NCBI GenBank assembly: GCA_017999215.1
Contig: JAGOBQ010000059.1
Location: forward strand, 1 to 13,448
From: Thermoanaerobaculia bacterium
Lineage (GTDB): Bacteria > Acidobacteriota > Thermoanaerobaculia > UBA5066
DNA: 13,448 nucleotides
Direction: 5' to 3'
Part shown: positions 1-7,204 of the stretch, piece by piece
Numbering within the stretch: the first letter of the stretch is position 1
How the letters are laid out: each line of letters begins with the position of its first letter
Position numbers and translations under genes: made by a program
The notes under the pieces: model-generated
Database searches by the model: none
Told to the model about the DNA's origin: nothing
Seen by the model: only the letters and a program-made list of their open reading frames with translations

Positions 1-596
1 AGCCCGGCGTGCGTGAAGAAGTCCCGATCCTCCGTCGTGACGATCGCGTCGACGACGACCTTCGGGACCCTCTCGAGGCGGACGAGCGTCCGGTCCTCCA
101 TCTTCCGGTCGAAGACGGAGCCGACGACCTCCGGCTCGAAGACGACGTACGGGACGGGCGCCCCGTCCGGCTCGCGCCGGAGGGCCGAGATCCGGCGGCC
201 CGAGAATTCGATTCGTGCGGCGAGGCCCGGGGAGCGGCCGTAGGCCGTCTCGCGCGGGTTGACTCCCACGACGATCCGGCTCCGCGTGCGGAGGTAGCGG
301 CCTCCGGAGACGGGAAGCTCGGCGATCGGCGCATACCGGAGCCGCGCGAGCCGCCTCTCCACGTCGTCCGGCCCGAGCGCGTCGCCGGGACGAAGGACCC
401 ACGCGTCGGAGTAGAGACGCGTCGGAAGGTTCCAGCGCCTCCCGTCCATCGTCCGCGACACCACGCGCGCGTAGTAGGCGACGACGAACGCCGAGGCGAC
501 GGCGAGGAGGAGGACGAGGCCGGCCGCGCCCCAGAGCGCCCACCGGGGAATCGTCCTCCAGATCCGGCGGGCTCGGGCGAGGAGTGGGGGCCTCAC
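1..596 (-). CDS. Class A penicillin-binding protein, PBP1b-like (5' part only; gene runs off the left edge)
   Basis: Bifunctional peptidoglycan glycosyltransferase/transpeptidase of the inner membrane, of which only the first 198 residues lie in the window. Seen: a basic, Arg-rich cytoplasmic start, one transmembrane segment at about residues 19-42, then a region resembling the UB2H domain of PBP1b (about 58-145, beginning TRLYSD with a following LxxLxY element), then the first glycosyltransferase-51 motif at the edge, TTEDRDFFTHAG, with the expected catalytic Glu at 189. The UB2H-like segment before the GT51 motif favours PBP1b over PBP1a. The start chosen is GTG at 596, 25 bases after the aldolase stop. 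It has no good Shine-Dalgarno, and the frame stays open upstream into the aldolase gene, so the start is uncertain. An ATG at 619 is in another frame and stops within nine codons. The transpeptidase domain is outside the window and cannot be checked. Confidence 0.88.
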   Translation of the reverse strand, partial: MRPPLLARARRIWRTIPRWALWGAAGLVLLLAVASAFVVAYYARVVSRTMDGRRWNLPTRLYSDAWVLRPGDALGPDDVERRLARLRYAPIAELPVSGGRYLRTRSRIVVGVNPRETAYGRSPGLAARIEFSGRRISALRREPDGAPVPYVVFEPEVVGSVFDRKMEDRTLVRLERVPKVVVDAIVTTEDRDFFTHAG

Positions 597-621
597 CCGG
601 AGAGTGTAGCGAACGGCATTC

Positions 622-1272
622 TCAAACCGCCGGAGGACCCTTCGGCCCGCCTCCGCCGAGGATCGAGACGACCTGGTCGTCGGTCAGCGCGCGCGGGCCG
701 CCGAGGATTCGAGCCGCGAGCGTCACCTTCGCGAGGTGCTCGACGCGCTCCATCCGGTGGAGCGCCTCCCTCACGTCCCGCCCCAGGGTCAGGACCCCGT
801 GGCTCGCGAGGAGGAACGCGTCGTGGCCGTCGACCCAGGGCTCGAGCGCCCGCGCGAGCTCCTCGGTGCCGGGCGTGGCGTAGGGGACGAGCGGCACGGT
901 GCCGACGGTGAGGACGATCTCGGGCATGACCGGCGCGTCGAGCGCCACCCCCGCGGCGGCGAACGCCGTCGCGAACGGGGGATGCGCGTGGACCACGCCT
1001 CCGACGTCGTGCCGCCGCCGGTAGCAGAGGAGGTGCATCGGCGTCTCGGTCGAAGGCCGCCCCGCCCCTTCGACGACCCGCCCCTCGAGGTCGACGACGA
1101 GGACCTCCTCCGGCGTGAGGCTCCCCTTCTCCCGTCCGGCCGGAGTCAGCAGGAACCGGCCGGACCCGAGGCGCGCAGAGACGTTCCCGTCCGTGGCAGG
1201 CGCGAAGCCGAGGGCGTCGAGCCTCCGGCCGCAGGCGACGAGGGCGGCGCGGGCGGTCGGGGTGTCGTCCAT
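622..1272 (-). CDS. Class II aldolase/adducin family protein (sugar-phosphate aldolase or related enzyme)
   Basis: A 216-residue metal-dependent enzyme of the family that includes L-fuculose-1-phosphate aldolase, L-ribulose-5-phosphate 4-epimerase and methylthioribulose-1-phosphate dehydratase (MtnB). Seen: the phosphate-binding motif DGNVSAR at 28-34, STETPMH at 74-80, HAH at 95-97 and ASHG at 156-159. By analogy with fuculose aldolase, Glu76, His95, His97 and His158 would be the zinc ligands and catalytic acid, and all are present. The length is typical of the family. The start is ATG at 1272 because AGGAGG lies 5 bases upstream (1278-1283); a longer open frame to 1467 lies over the upstream gene and is not used. 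It follows the Gre-domain gene by 43 bases and precedes the PBP gene by 25. Substrate cannot be read from the sequence, and no other sugar or methionine-salvage gene is nearby to decide it. Confidence 0.9.
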   Translation of the reverse strand: MDDTPTARAALVACGRRLDALGFAPATDGNVSARLGSGRFLLTPAGREKGSLTPEEVLVVDLEGRVVEGAGRPSTETPMHLLCYRRRHDVGGVVHAHPPFATAFAAAGVALDAPVMPEIVLTVGTVPLVPYATPGTEELARALEPWVDGHDAFLLASHGVLTLGRDVREALHRMERVEHLAKVTLAARILGGPRALTDDQVVSILGGGGPKGPPAV

Positions 1273-1277
1273 CGGGT

Positions 1278-1283
1278 CCTCCT
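1278..1283 (-). promoter_or_regulatory. Shine-Dalgarno of the class II aldolase gene
   Basis: Perfect AGGAGG on the minus strand, 5 bases before the ATG at 1272. It decides the start over the in-frame extension reaching 1467. Confidence 0.75.
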
Positions 1284-1286
1284 GGG

Positions 1287-1308
1287 CGCCCGGGGAAGCC
1301 GCCGGGCG
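1287..1308 (-). other. Intercistronic hairpin between the Gre-domain gene and the aldolase gene
   Basis: Inverted repeat CGCCCGG (1287-1293) and CCGGGCG (1302-1308), a perfect 7-bp GC stem with an 8-base loop. It fills the 43-base gap, just upstream of the aldolase Shine-Dalgarno. There is no T-run, so it may be a weak terminator, an mRNA-stabilising or processing hairpin, or chance in GC-rich DNA. Confidence 0.3.
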
Positions 1309-1315
1309 GGTAGCG

Positions 1316-3415
1316 CTACTCCCTCTTCCAGACCTCGATCGCCTCGATGAGCCCCTCGTCTCCGAGGAAGGAGACGCGGTCCCCGACCTTCCGGCCGAGG
1401 AGCCCCTTCGAGGCGTCGGCGAGGTAGGAGTAGACGTCGGCCTCGGGCCTCGAGTCCCACGGTCCAAGGAGCGTCACCGCGCGGGTCCCGCCGAGGAGCC
1501 GGAGCGTCACGCGCGTGCCCGGCCTCACTTCCGAGGTGTCGACCGTCGCCGGGTCGAGGACGCGCGCCTTGCGGAGCTCCTCCTGCAGGCGCGCCACGCG
1601 GACTCCGAGGTCCTGCTGCCGCTGCTTGCGGGCCTGGTACTCGAAGTTCTCCGAGAGGTCCCCTTCGGCCCTGGCGATGGCGAGGCCCTTCGTGTTCTCC
1701 GGGATGTCGACCTCCACGAGCCTCTCGAGCTCCTTCTTCTTCCCCTCGAGCGCCTCCTCCGTGACGAAGAAGTTGTCGTCCCCTCCCTTGCGGAGGTCGG
1801 GGAAGCGCATCTCGGCCGCCGCGAAGAGCGCCGCGCGGCGGTGCGGCTCGAGCTCGTTGTGCCGGTCGAGCGCCTGGAGGAACTGCTGCGCCTCCTCGAG
1901 CGTCGCCTGCTTGACGAGCCAGGCCGCCGCGACGCCGGTCCTGTCGAAGAGCTCGCGGAGCTTCGCGCGGCCTCCCCCGAGGTCCTCCCACGACGCGGCG
2001 TCGAGGAGCCGGCCCAGGACCGTCGGCGTGAGGCGGGCCCGGAACGCGTCGTCCTGCGCGGCCCGGAGGCCGAACCAGAGGAACGCCTTCGGCCCGCTCC
2101 GGGGAGACTTGAGGAGCTTCTCGAGCGTCGCCTCGCGCGTGGCGGGGTCGGCCTCGGCGAGACGCCGGTCGATCAGGTCGAGCGTCCGGGCGTCCTCCTC
2201 CCGGAAGAACCACTCCGCCACGAGGCGGGCGCCGTCCTCCGGCCTCGAGGCGAGGAGCCCCTCGAGGAAACGCTCCCGCGCGAGGCGGTCCTCGATCCGT
2301 CCGAGCATCGGCAGCGGCGCCTCGGGCACGAGGGCCTCGGGCGCGAATCCGAGCGAGACCCCTTCGACTCTCTCGATCGCGACCGCGATCTCGTAGGCGA
2401 GCGGCGGGTTCGCGTCGCGGAGCGCCCGGGCGTCCTCGACGAGCTTCGCTCCCATCTTCGTCGCGAGCACCGGGTCGCGCTTCCCGTTCTTCCGGAAGAA
2501 GTCGAGGCGGGCCTCGGGCGTGTGCGCCTTCCCGAACTTCGCGAGGATCGCCGCGTCGGCGGCCTGCGAAGTGCGCGTCCATTCGACGGAGGCGTTCTTG
2601 CCCGAGCCGTGGAGGACGACGTGCGGGCTCTTGCGCGCCGCGGTCCACCAGGAGGTCCAGCGCTCCTCGGGGACGAGCCCGGCGAGCGCCTCCTTGACCT
2701 CGGAGACCGGAAGAGCCTTCCCGAACGAGTCGAGGAGCCTTCGGAGCCCTTCCGGCGGGTCGGCGAGGACGCTCTCGGCCAGCGCCTCGCGGGCGGTCAG
2801 CTTCTCGTGCAGGAAGTGCCCCTCGGGGAGCGGCGTGAGGCTCTTGGCCGCGACGCCGATCGGGATGGAGACTCCCACCGACTTCTCGAAGTCGACCCGG
2901 ACGGCGTCGAGGGCGAAGTTCGTCTCGACGACCTTCCCGGCGCCCCGCACCGCCATGAAGAAGCAGCGCCCCACCTCGAAGGGGAGCCACTTCTCGGCGC
3001 GCTCGACGCGCGCGAGGCCGTCCGCCGGCTCCTTCGCCTCGAGGAACCGGAACCTCCCGAGCAGCGTCGTCAGGGACGCCGACTCGGGGTACGCCGCCCG
3101 GATCGCCTCCTCGAACAGCTTGTGGAAGCCCTCCGGCGAGGACGGGGTGGCGCCGGCGCGGACGGCCTCCTTCAGGAGGCCCCAGCGCAGGCCGGCGGCC
3201 GCGGGGGACGTGCCCGGGCCGCGGAGAGTCGCGTCGGCCAGCGTGGCGAGGCCCTGGAGGCGCCCCTTCTGGCCGGAGGCGCGGGCGAGGCCGCGGAACG
3301 CCGCTGCAAGGAGCTCTGCGTTCTCCTCGGCGTCGAGGAGGGCGTCCTTGACGGCGTTCTCGACGACGTCGAACTTCTTTTCGGAGAGGAGCGACGAGAG
3401 CTCGTTCAGGTTCAT
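1316..3415 (-). CDS. GreA/GreB-family transcript cleavage factor with a very long N-terminal extension
   Basis: A 699-residue protein whose last about 150 residues form a complete Gre factor. Seen: the N-terminal coiled-coil hairpin starts near 552 (TEEALEGKKKELERL) and carries the tip motif GDLSENFEY, with the acidic residues Asp586 and Glu589 that in GreA chelate the catalytic Mg ion in the RNA polymerase secondary channel. The FKBP-like C-terminal domain (about 615-699) ends with the typical GLLGRKVGDRVSF element. Residues 1 to about 540 have no motif I recognise; they are rich in Leu, Ala, Glu and Arg, with a helical-repeat appearance and no signal peptide or membrane segment. Large Gre proteins with N-terminal extensions are known in Chlamydia and Borrelia. 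Role inferred: rescue of backtracked RNA polymerase, with the N-terminal part perhaps a scaffold or regulator. The ATG at 3415 lacks a clear Shine-Dalgarno and sits three bases after a hairpin. Confidence 0.9.
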   Translation of the reverse strand: MNLNELSSLLSEKKFDVVENAVKDALLDAEENAELLAAAFRGLARASGQKGRLQGLATLADATLRGPGTSPAAAGLRWGLLKEAVRAGATPSSPEGFHKLFEEAIRAAYPESASLTTLLGRFRFLEAKEPADGLARVERAEKWLPFEVGRCFFMAVRGAGKVVETNFALDAVRVDFEKSVGVSIPIGVAAKSLTPLPEGHFLHEKLTAREALAESVLADPPEGLRRLLDSFGKALPVSEVKEALAGLVPEERWTSWWTAARKSPHVVLHGSGKNASVEWTRTSQAADAAILAKFGKAHTPEARLDFFRKNGKRDPVLATKMGAKLVEDARALRDANPPLAYEIAVAIERVEGVSLGFAPEALVPEAPLPMLGRIEDRLARERFLEGLLASRPEDGARLVAEWFFREEDARTLDLIDRRLAEADPATREATLEKLLKSPRSGPKAFLWFGLRAAQDDAFRARLTPTVLGRLLDAASWEDLGGGRAKLRELFDRTGVAAAWLVKQATLEEAQQFLQALDRHNELEPHRRAALFAAAEMRFPDLRKGGDDNFFVTEEALEGKKKELERLVEVDIPENTKGLAIARAEGDLSENFEYQARKQRQQDLGVRVARLQEELRKARVLDPATVDTSEVRPGTRVTLRLLGGTRAVTLLGPWDSRPEADVYSYLADASKGLLGRKVGDRVSFLGDEGLIEAIEVWKRE

Positions 3416-3418
3416 GTC

Positions 3419-3440
3419 GGGGCGGGAGTGTACCCGCCCC
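3419..3440 (-). other. Perfect 8-bp hairpin abutting the Gre-domain start codon
   Basis: Inverted repeat GGGGCGGG (3419-3426), loop of 6 (3427-3432), CCCGCCCC (3433-3440). It lies in the 50-base gap between the chalcone-isomerase-like gene and the Gre-domain gene and ends three bases before the ATG at 3415. No T-run follows. It could be a U-less terminator of the upstream gene or a structure blocking ribosome access to the Gre mRNA. Confidence 0.4.
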
Positions 3441-3465
3441 GCTCCGATTCGCCTCCGCGGGAGCT

Positions 3466-4035
3466 TCAGCGCCCGAGCATTCCGCTCCGAAGGTCCTCCG
3501 AAGGCGGCTTCGGCCCGAGCCAGAGGGAGAAGAGGACCTCGGCGAACTCCTTCCCTTCGATCGTCGCGACGTCCTTCCCGTCCCGGTGGACGACGGTCCC
3601 GACGCCCGGCGCGTAGACGTACGTCGTCACCGACCCGTCCTTCACGTCCGCCACGGTCGCGAGGAGCTTCTCGATCCCCGCCTTCTGGGCCTCCGCCTTC
3701 GCGCCCGCGTTCGCCGCGAAGCCTTCCCGGAACGTCTCCACGAGCTTCCCGCGGTCGACGCTCCGGAGGAAGTGCATCCGGACCGCCTTCGGCGCGTCGG
3801 CGGCGAGGATCGCGGCCGCGTCGGAGGAGGGCGTCTCGAGGTAGAGGCCGCCGACGTAGACCTTGAACACGGCCTTCTTGCGGAGGCCCATTCCGTTCAG
3901 CTTCAGCGTCTTCCCCGCCACCGAGAGGGTGTCGGGCATCGAGGCCCCCGCCAGCTCCTTCGCCTCTGCGGGAGCGGCGGAGAGAGCGAACGCGAATACG
4001 GCAGACAGGGCGACGGCTCGCCGGATGTTCCTCAT
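3466..4035 (-). CDS. Secreted chalcone-isomerase-fold family protein
   Basis: A 189-residue exported protein. Seen: a Sec signal peptide (MRNIRRAVAL basic start, hydrophobic 8-20, likely cleavage after APAEA at residue 25), then a domain with the features of bacterial chalcone-isomerase-like proteins: ...LNGMGLRKKAVFKVYVGGLYLE (47-67), an R-x-HFLR-SVDRGKLVETFREGF stretch (86-106), and the C-terminal GKEFAEVLFSLWLGPKPPSEDLRSGMLG (161-188). Family knowledge: bacterial members share the chalcone isomerase fold, are usually periplasmic, and are mostly of unknown function; few if any are true flavonoid isomerases. ATG at 4035 is supported by AGGAGG 7 bases upstream (4043-4048). It lies 116 bases after glyS and 50 before the Gre-domain gene. 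Longer open frames upstream run through glyS and are not coding. Confidence 0.88.
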   Translation of the reverse strand: MRNIRRAVALSAVFAFALSAAPAEAKELAGASMPDTLSVAGKTLKLNGMGLRKKAVFKVYVGGLYLETPSSDAAAILAADAPKAVRMHFLRSVDRGKLVETFREGFAANAGAKAEAQKAGIEKLLATVADVKDGSVTTYVYAPGVGTVVHRDGKDVATIEGKEFAEVLFSLWLGPKPPSEDLRSGMLGR

Positions 4036-4151
4036 GGATCGTCCTCCTTCGGGCCGCGAGGATACTGCGATCGCGCGCGGCGGCCGCAGGTCCGGCGCCC
4101 GCCGGCCCCGCCGCTCCCCGGCCGGGAAGAGGCGGAGCCGGGGGCCGGGGC
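4036..4151. other. glyS / chalcone-isomerase-like intergenic region
   Basis: A 116-base gap, extremely GC-rich toward the glyS end. It contains nested inverted repeats, for example GGCCCCG at 4104-4110 against CGGGGCC at 4146-4152, which touches the glyS stop codon, with a CCCGGCCGGG-type palindrome between. These could form a terminator or attenuating structure after glyS. No T-run and no convincing promoter are visible. AGGAGG at 4043-4048 serves the downstream gene. Confidence 0.4.
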
Positions 4152-6221
4152 CTACTCCTGGATCTCGCTCAGGCGCGCGACGCGGAAGAACTGGTCGCGC
4201 ATCGCGGCGAGGAGCGAGAGGCGGTTGCGCCGCACGGCCTCGTCCTCCACCAGCACCATGACGTCGACGAAGAACCGGTCGAGCACCGGCCCGAGAGAGG
4301 CCATGACCGAGAGCGCTTCGTCGTACCGGCGCGCGCCGATCAGCTCGTCGAGGATCCCGCGGGCCTGGAAGAAGTCGCCCGCGAGCTGCCTCTCCGCGTC
4401 GTCGCTCATGAGCGCCGGGTCGATCTCGCCTCCCGCCGCCGCGCCCGCCTGAACGAGGATGTTCTGCACGCGCTTGAACGAGGCGGCGAGAGCGCCGAAA
4501 TCGGGCTGTCGCCGCACCCGGGAGACGGCCGCGACGCGCTCCGCGGCGTCGGTCACGTCGGGGCACGACGTCGTGAGGACCGACTCGATCTCGTCGTGCC
4601 GGTGGCCGCGGCGCTCGAGCAGGAACCGGAGGCGCTCGAGGAGGAAGGGGTGGAGCGTCGAGACGACCTCCTCCTCCGAGGCTCCCGACACCTCGTGGAG
4701 GCGGCGCGCCGCGGCGATCGCGACCGGGAGCTCCAGCCGGTGCCCGCCCTCGAGGAGGATCCGGACGACGGCCAGCGCCGCCCGCCGGAGGGCGTACGGG
4801 TCGCGCGAGCCGGTCGGGACGAGGCCGAGGGCGAAGAACCCGGCGAGCGTGTCGAGCCGATCGGCGAGCGCGACGACGCGGCCGACGGGTTCCGCCGGAA
4901 GGGCGTCGTCGACGCCGGCCGGCCGGTAGTGGTCGTAGACGGCGCGGCAGACCGTCTCGCTCTCGCCGTCCCGGCGTGCGTAGAGGCCCCCGACGATCCC
5001 CTGGAGGTCGGGGAACTCGCGCACCATGTCGGTGACGAGGTCGGCCCGGGCCAGGCGCGCCGCCCGCGCGGCCGCGTCCGTCGAGCCCTCGAGGCCGAGG
5101 TCGGCGGCGAGGCGCGCGGAGAGCGCCTCGACGCGCTCGGTCTTCCGGAGCGTGTCGCCGAGCTTCTCCTGGAAGGAGAGGCGCGCGAGGCGGGGGACGC
5201 GCTCCTCGAGACGGACCCGGCCGTCTTCGTCCCAGAAGAAGCGGGCGTCGGCGAACCGGGCGTTCAGCACCCACTCGTTGCCGCGGACGATGTGTCCCAT
5301 CGGGTCGCCCACGTGGTCGGCGGCGGGGAGGGAGTGCGGCGGGAGCGCGCCCGAAGCGGCGCGCGTCGGCAGGACCTTCTGGCGCTCCCGCATCGCCGTG
5401 ACGAGGATCTCCTCGGGGAGCTCGAGGTACCCGGCCTCGAACGAGCCGCGGACGAGGCCGGGCCACTCCACGAGGTGGGCGAGGCTGTCGAGAAGCGCGA
5501 CGTCCTCCACCGGCGTGCAGCCGGCCTCGGAGGCGAGGGCCTCGGCCTTCTCGAGGAGCGTGCGGCGCCGGACGCCGTAGTCCGGCTCGACGTGAGCGGC
5601 GCGCAGCTTCGCGAGGTAGTCGTCGACCCCGACGACGACGATCCGGCCCGGCGCGAGCGTCCGGTGGCCGAACGTCGTCCGGCCCGACTCCACTCCGAAG
5701 ATCGTCATCGGGACGACGAGCCCGTCGAGGAGGCAGACGACGGAGTGGACCGGGCGGATCCAGGTGTCGCGACCGTCGCCCCATCTCATCATCCGGGGGA
5801 ACGACATCTTCGCGACGACCGTCGGGACGACCTCGCCGAGGATCTCCGAGGTGAATCGCCCCTCGACGACCTTCCGGACCGAGACGTACTCCCCCTTCGG
5901 CGTCGCGACGACGCGAAGGGCCTCGACCGCGACGCCCTGCCCCCGGGCGAAGCCCTCGGCGGCGCGCGTCGGACGCCCCTCCGCGTCGAAGGCGACCTTG
6001 ACGGACGGCCCGATCGCCTCCACCTCGTGGTCCTCCTGGACCTCGGGGAGGTCGCGAGAGAAGAGGACGAGGCGGCGCGACGTGGAGTGGGCGAAGAACG
6101 TCCCGTCGATCCGCTCGGCGGCGAGGGCGTCGGCGAGACCGCGCAGGAGGTCGTTGCGCGCCTGCGAAAGGACCCCCGCGGGGATCTCCTCGGCGAGGAT
6201 CTCGAGCAGGAATTCCGACAT
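4152..6221 (-). CDS. glyS: Glycyl-tRNA synthetase beta subunit
   Basis: The tRNA-binding subunit of the bacterial alpha2beta2 glycyl-tRNA synthetase; it pairs with GlyQ to charge tRNA-Gly in the cytoplasm. The 689 residues match the normal family length. Seen: the family N-terminus FLLEILAEEIPAGVL (4-18); RWGDGRDTWIRPVHSVVCLL (146-165); TTFGHRTLAPG (182-192); the HD-like middle region with EFPDLQGIVGGLYARRDGE (402-420) and VVALADRLDTLAGFF...PTGSRDPYALRRAA (449-482); and a C-terminal helical anticodon-binding region. No truncation or frameshift is apparent. The start is ATG at 6221, one base after the glyQ stop, with GGGGAGG (6228-6234) six bases upstream inside the last glyQ codons, so translation is probably coupled. 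Identification is firm. Confidence 0.97.
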   Translation of the reverse strand: MSEFLLEILAEEIPAGVLSQARNDLLRGLADALAAERIDGTFFAHSTSRRLVLFSRDLPEVQEDHEVEAIGPSVKVAFDAEGRPTRAAEGFARGQGVAVEALRVVATPKGEYVSVRKVVEGRFTSEILGEVVPTVVAKMSFPRMMRWGDGRDTWIRPVHSVVCLLDGLVVPMTIFGVESGRTTFGHRTLAPGRIVVVGVDDYLAKLRAAHVEPDYGVRRRTLLEKAEALASEAGCTPVEDVALLDSLAHLVEWPGLVRGSFEAGYLELPEEILVTAMRERQKVLPTRAASGALPPHSLPAADHVGDPMGHIVRGNEWVLNARFADARFFWDEDGRVRLEERVPRLARLSFQEKLGDTLRKTERVEALSARLAADLGLEGSTDAAARAARLARADLVTDMVREFPDLQGIVGGLYARRDGESETVCRAVYDHYRPAGVDDALPAEPVGRVVALADRLDTLAGFFALGLVPTGSRDPYALRRAALAVVRILLEGGHRLELPVAIAAARRLHEVSGASEEEVVSTLHPFLLERLRFLLERRGHRHDEIESVLTTSCPDVTDAAERVAAVSRVRRQPDFGALAASFKRVQNILVQAGAAAGGEIDPALMSDDAERQLAGDFFQARGILDELIGARRYDEALSVMASLGPVLDRFFVDVMVLVEDEAVRRNRLSLLAAMRDQFFRVARLSEIQE

Positions 6222-6222
6222 C

Positions 6223-7137
6223 TCAGGCCTCCCCGTTCCCGGCTTCGGCCGCTTCGGGCAACGGCGTCTCCTTCGGGAGGAGCGGGTGCCCGAGGCTTTC
6301 GCGCGCAGCGACCCACGCCTTCGCGCAGCCGACGGCGAGGTCCCGGACGCGCTTGATGACGCCGACCCGCTCGGTGGCCGAGACGGCCCCGCGCGCGTCG
6401 AGGAGGTTGAAGGCGTGCGAGCACTTCAGCGCCGTCTCGTAGGCGGGGACGACGAGGCCGGCCGCGAGGCAGCGCCCCGATTCCGCCTCGAGCCTCTCGA
6501 AGAGGAGCCGGAGGAGGTCGGTGTCGGCGACCTCGAAGCCGTACTTCGAGACCTCGAACTCGTCCTGCTTCCGCACCTCGCCGTACGGCACGCCCGGCGC
6601 CCACTCGATGTCCATGACGTTCCGCGTGCGCGTGAGGAACATCGTCAGCCGCTCGAGCCCGTACGTGATCTCCGCGGTGATCGGCGCGAGGTCGATGCCG
6701 CCCGCCTGCTGGAAGTAGGTGAACTGCGTGATCTCCATCCCGTCCAGGAGGACCTGCCAGCCGACGCCCCAGGCGCCGAGCGTCGGCGACTCCCAGTTGT
6801 CCTCCTCGAAGCGCAGGTCGTGCTCGGCCGGCTCGATGCCGATGGCCCGGAGGCTGTCGACGTAGAGGTCCTGGATGTCGGCGGGCGACGGCTTGATCAC
6901 GACCTGGAACTGGTAGTGCTTCACGAGGCGGAACGGGTTCTCGCCGTACCGCCCGTCGGCGGGCCGCCGGGACGGCTGCACGTAGGCGCAGCGCCACGGC
7001 TCCGGGCCGAGGACCCGGAGGAACGTCGCCGGGTGCATGGTCCCCGCCCCCACCTCGGTGTCGTACGGCTGCTCGAGGATGCAGCCGCGGGAGGCCCAGT
7101 ATTCGGACAGCTTCAGGATCAGCGTCTGGAAGTCCAT
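6223..7137 (-). CDS. glyQ: Glycyl-tRNA synthetase alpha subunit
   Basis: The catalytic, glycine- and ATP-binding class II subunit that partners GlyS. The 304 residues are the usual length. Seen: the invariant N-terminal block FQTLILKLSEYWASRGCILEQPYDTEVGAGTMHPATFLR (3-41), with the follow-on WRCAYVQPSRRPADGRYGENPFR (48-70) and HYQFQVVIKPSP (74-85), then EEDNWESPTLGAWGVGWQVLLDGMEITQFTYFQQAGG (111-147) and ITYGLERLTMFL (157-168). The ATG at 7137 has GGAG five bases upstream (7143-7146). It is 67 bases downstream of recO and almost joined to glyS. A recO-glyQ-glyS order is commonly seen in bacteria, which supports all three calls. Confidence 0.98.
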   Translation of the reverse strand: MDFQTLILKLSEYWASRGCILEQPYDTEVGAGTMHPATFLRVLGPEPWRCAYVQPSRRPADGRYGENPFRLVKHYQFQVVIKPSPADIQDLYVDSLRAIGIEPAEHDLRFEEDNWESPTLGAWGVGWQVLLDGMEITQFTYFQQAGGIDLAPITAEITYGLERLTMFLTRTRNVMDIEWAPGVPYGEVRKQDEFEVSKYGFEVADTDLLRLLFERLEAESGRCLAAGLVVPAYETALKCSHAFNLLDARGAVSATERVGVIKRVRDLAVGCAKAWVAARESLGHPLLPKETPLPEAAEAGNGEA

Positions 7138-7204
7138 GCTCGCTCCGGTCTGAGGCGCGCGAAATTGCGGCAGCGGCGGAGGTTAGCAGGGCCGGGCGCC
7201 CGCG

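Noticed and set aside
1..911. Plus-strand open frame at the left edge
   Set aside because: Low-complexity and without motifs; the minus strand there encodes a class A penicillin-binding protein with a GT51 motif.
1115..3616. Long plus-strand open frame of 833 codons antisense to the Gre-domain gene
   Set aside because: Composed almost only of Arg, Leu, Glu, Pro, Gly and Ala with no domain; a third-position GC artefact of the real minus-strand gene, which has a clear GreA domain.
4036..5784. In-frame extension of the chalcone-isomerase-like gene into glyS, giving 772 residues
   Set aside because: The extension is Arg/Pro-rich shadow of glyS in another frame; the signal peptide and a Shine-Dalgarno at 4043-4048 mark the true start at 4035.
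4596..6356. Long plus-strand open frame antisense to glyS
   Set aside because: Low-complexity, Asp/Glu/Arg/Val-rich translation with no motif; glyS on the other strand is unmistakable.
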